Shown here: positions 63,206-64,000 of the stretch, piece after piece | Position numbering within the stretch: the stretch's first letter is position 1 | How the letters are laid out: each line of letters opens with the position of its first letter | From: Enhygromyxa salina | GTDB lineage: Bacteria > Myxococcota_A > Polyangia > Nannocystales > Nannocystaceae | DNA length: 64,000 nucleotides | NCBI RefSeq assembly: GCF_002994615.1 | Contig: NZ_PVNK01000114.1 | Location: 29,949 to 93,948, forward strand | Reading direction: 5' to 3' | The notes under the pieces: generated by a model | What the model was told of the DNA's origin: nothing | What the model saw: only the letters and a program-made list of their open reading frames with translations | Databases searched by the model: none | Program-made: the position numbers and the translations under genes

Positions 63206-64000
63206 ACCACAGCGTACCGACTCGCGGGGGTGGGAGACTGACCTTTGGGTCAATTCATGCGCCGTCGTGATTCGAGCTGTATTGATCCCACTTTTTTCTT
63301 GGGCTCGATAGGCTCGAAGCCTGTGGCCGCGAGTCGCAGCGCTCGCTCATGGCTACGTCGCGGCTGCGCTGCTCGTAGCCTGGACCTCGGAGGGCACGTC
63401 GGAGCGAGCGTCGCCCCGGGGAAGTTCGATAGCCTCGGCTGCGTCGACCTGGCGACCGGCGTCACCGAGCTTGACGAGGGGCCGGGCCAGGACGCCGGGA
63501 AGCTTCGCGCATTTTGCGGCGCCCCGGCCGGGCTGGCTCGAGAGGCGGAGGGGAGTTGAGCCACAGCCACGGCGACTTCGCGGATGTGGCCGGCGCGAAG
63601 GACCGCTTCGGCGCTCGGGTCGAGGTCGTCCGGGGGACTCGGGCGACGCGCTGCGGAGCGCGGCGCTGAATGCGGCGCGCGAGCCGGGGGGCGGGTCAGT
63701 CGGGAAGCCAGCTTGAGTTTCCAGGGGCCTGAGCCCCTCTGAAGAGCAACTCACTGAGGCTAGCGACCACTCGGGCCGCACCCGAGTTCAGCTGAGAGAG
63801 GTCGAAGATGGTCTCCCCAACGAGAGATGATCATCCCGGTTATCCCGCTGACGGCCTGAGCCCCTCGATTGGCTTGTCCACTCGGGATCCGAGGGGCCCT
63901 GACCCTCGGCTTGGGTTTGTTCAGTCGAGTTGGTGAGGGCCTGGGGGGCGGAGGAAGGGATCCGACAGAACTCTCCGATGGGGGGGCGGACGTTTGGGGA
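63206..64000. other. End region, possibly decayed coding sequence, no gene supported
   Basis: 795 bp. From 63263 to 63559 a plus frame (MRRRDSSCIDPTFFLG ... GHVGASVAPGKFDSLGC) has high GC at third positions in its second half, and past 63560 a different plus frame (SHSHGDFADVAGAKDRFGAR) looks coding for about 40 codons; no family was recognised, so this may be a frameshifted remnant. After 63720 there is a palindrome AGGGGCCTGAGCCCCT (63723-63738) and a second GCCTGAGCCCCTCG near 63857. No gene in the last 280 bp. Confidence 0.3.

Overview
The window is a high-GC chromosomal segment that looks like a myxobacterium, most likely of the Nannocystaceae lineage. That placement is an inference from content: many lipoproteins with Gly-Asp or Gly/Pro/Asp-rich stalks, a MYXO-CTERM-type sorting tail, three large Ser/Thr kinases, a CotH/C-type-lectin lipoprotein, a DUF4215-type cysteine module and a DUF2505 protein. 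No rRNA, tRNA, CRISPR array, phage or transposase gene was found.

Layout. 0-6.5 kb: a truncated PD-(D/E)XK-like gene, then surface lipoproteins. 6.5-9 kb: greA and recN on the minus strand. 9-14 kb: a helical protein, a kinase with a cyclic-nucleotide-binding domain, nadK and a receiver/degenerate-GGDEF regulator. 14-21 kb: rplM-rpsI, a di-haem cytochrome c peroxidase, an M61 peptidase and a kinase/TPR protein. 21-25.5 kb: a lipoprotein, a catalase-like protein and a large membrane glycosyltransferase-like protein. 25.7-32.2 kb: an overlapping four-gene operon encoding a ferredoxin-NrfD fusion, a molybdopterin oxidoreductase, a TorD chaperone and a persulfide dioxygenase. 32.3-34.3 kb: small envelope proteins and greB. 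34.3-43.7 kb: a minus-strand catabolic cluster (BKACE, biotin carboxylase alpha, enoyl-CoA hydratase, acyl-CoA dehydrogenase, carboxyltransferase beta, SDR, enoyl-CoA isomerase) ordered like the acyclic-terpene (atu) or leucine/isovalerate clusters and preceded by a fused MoaD-MoaE gene. 44-50 kb: SprT-like protein, HD protein, K+ channel, CBS protein, lipoproteins, PEBP. 49.8-56.1 kb: a Rieske oxygenase and a mutA-mutB-meaB operon. 56.4-64 kb: map, prfC, DUF488, sodC and a transmembrane kinase.

Two features cut across the map. First, a 166-bp palindromic element with CTAG ends occurs as three near-full copies (two close, one divergent), one tandem dimer and several end fragments, all between genes; its CTAG/TAGCAG ends supply the TAG stop codon of several neighbouring genes. 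Second, many genes carry a TAnnnT hexamer ending 5-8 bases before the start codon, which predicts leaderless transcripts.

Functional links: MoaD-MoaE would help make the cofactor of the molybdoenzyme; the persulfide dioxygenase in that operon points to sulfur chemistry; the carboxylase cluster and methylmalonyl-CoA mutase together would take branched acyl chains to central metabolism.
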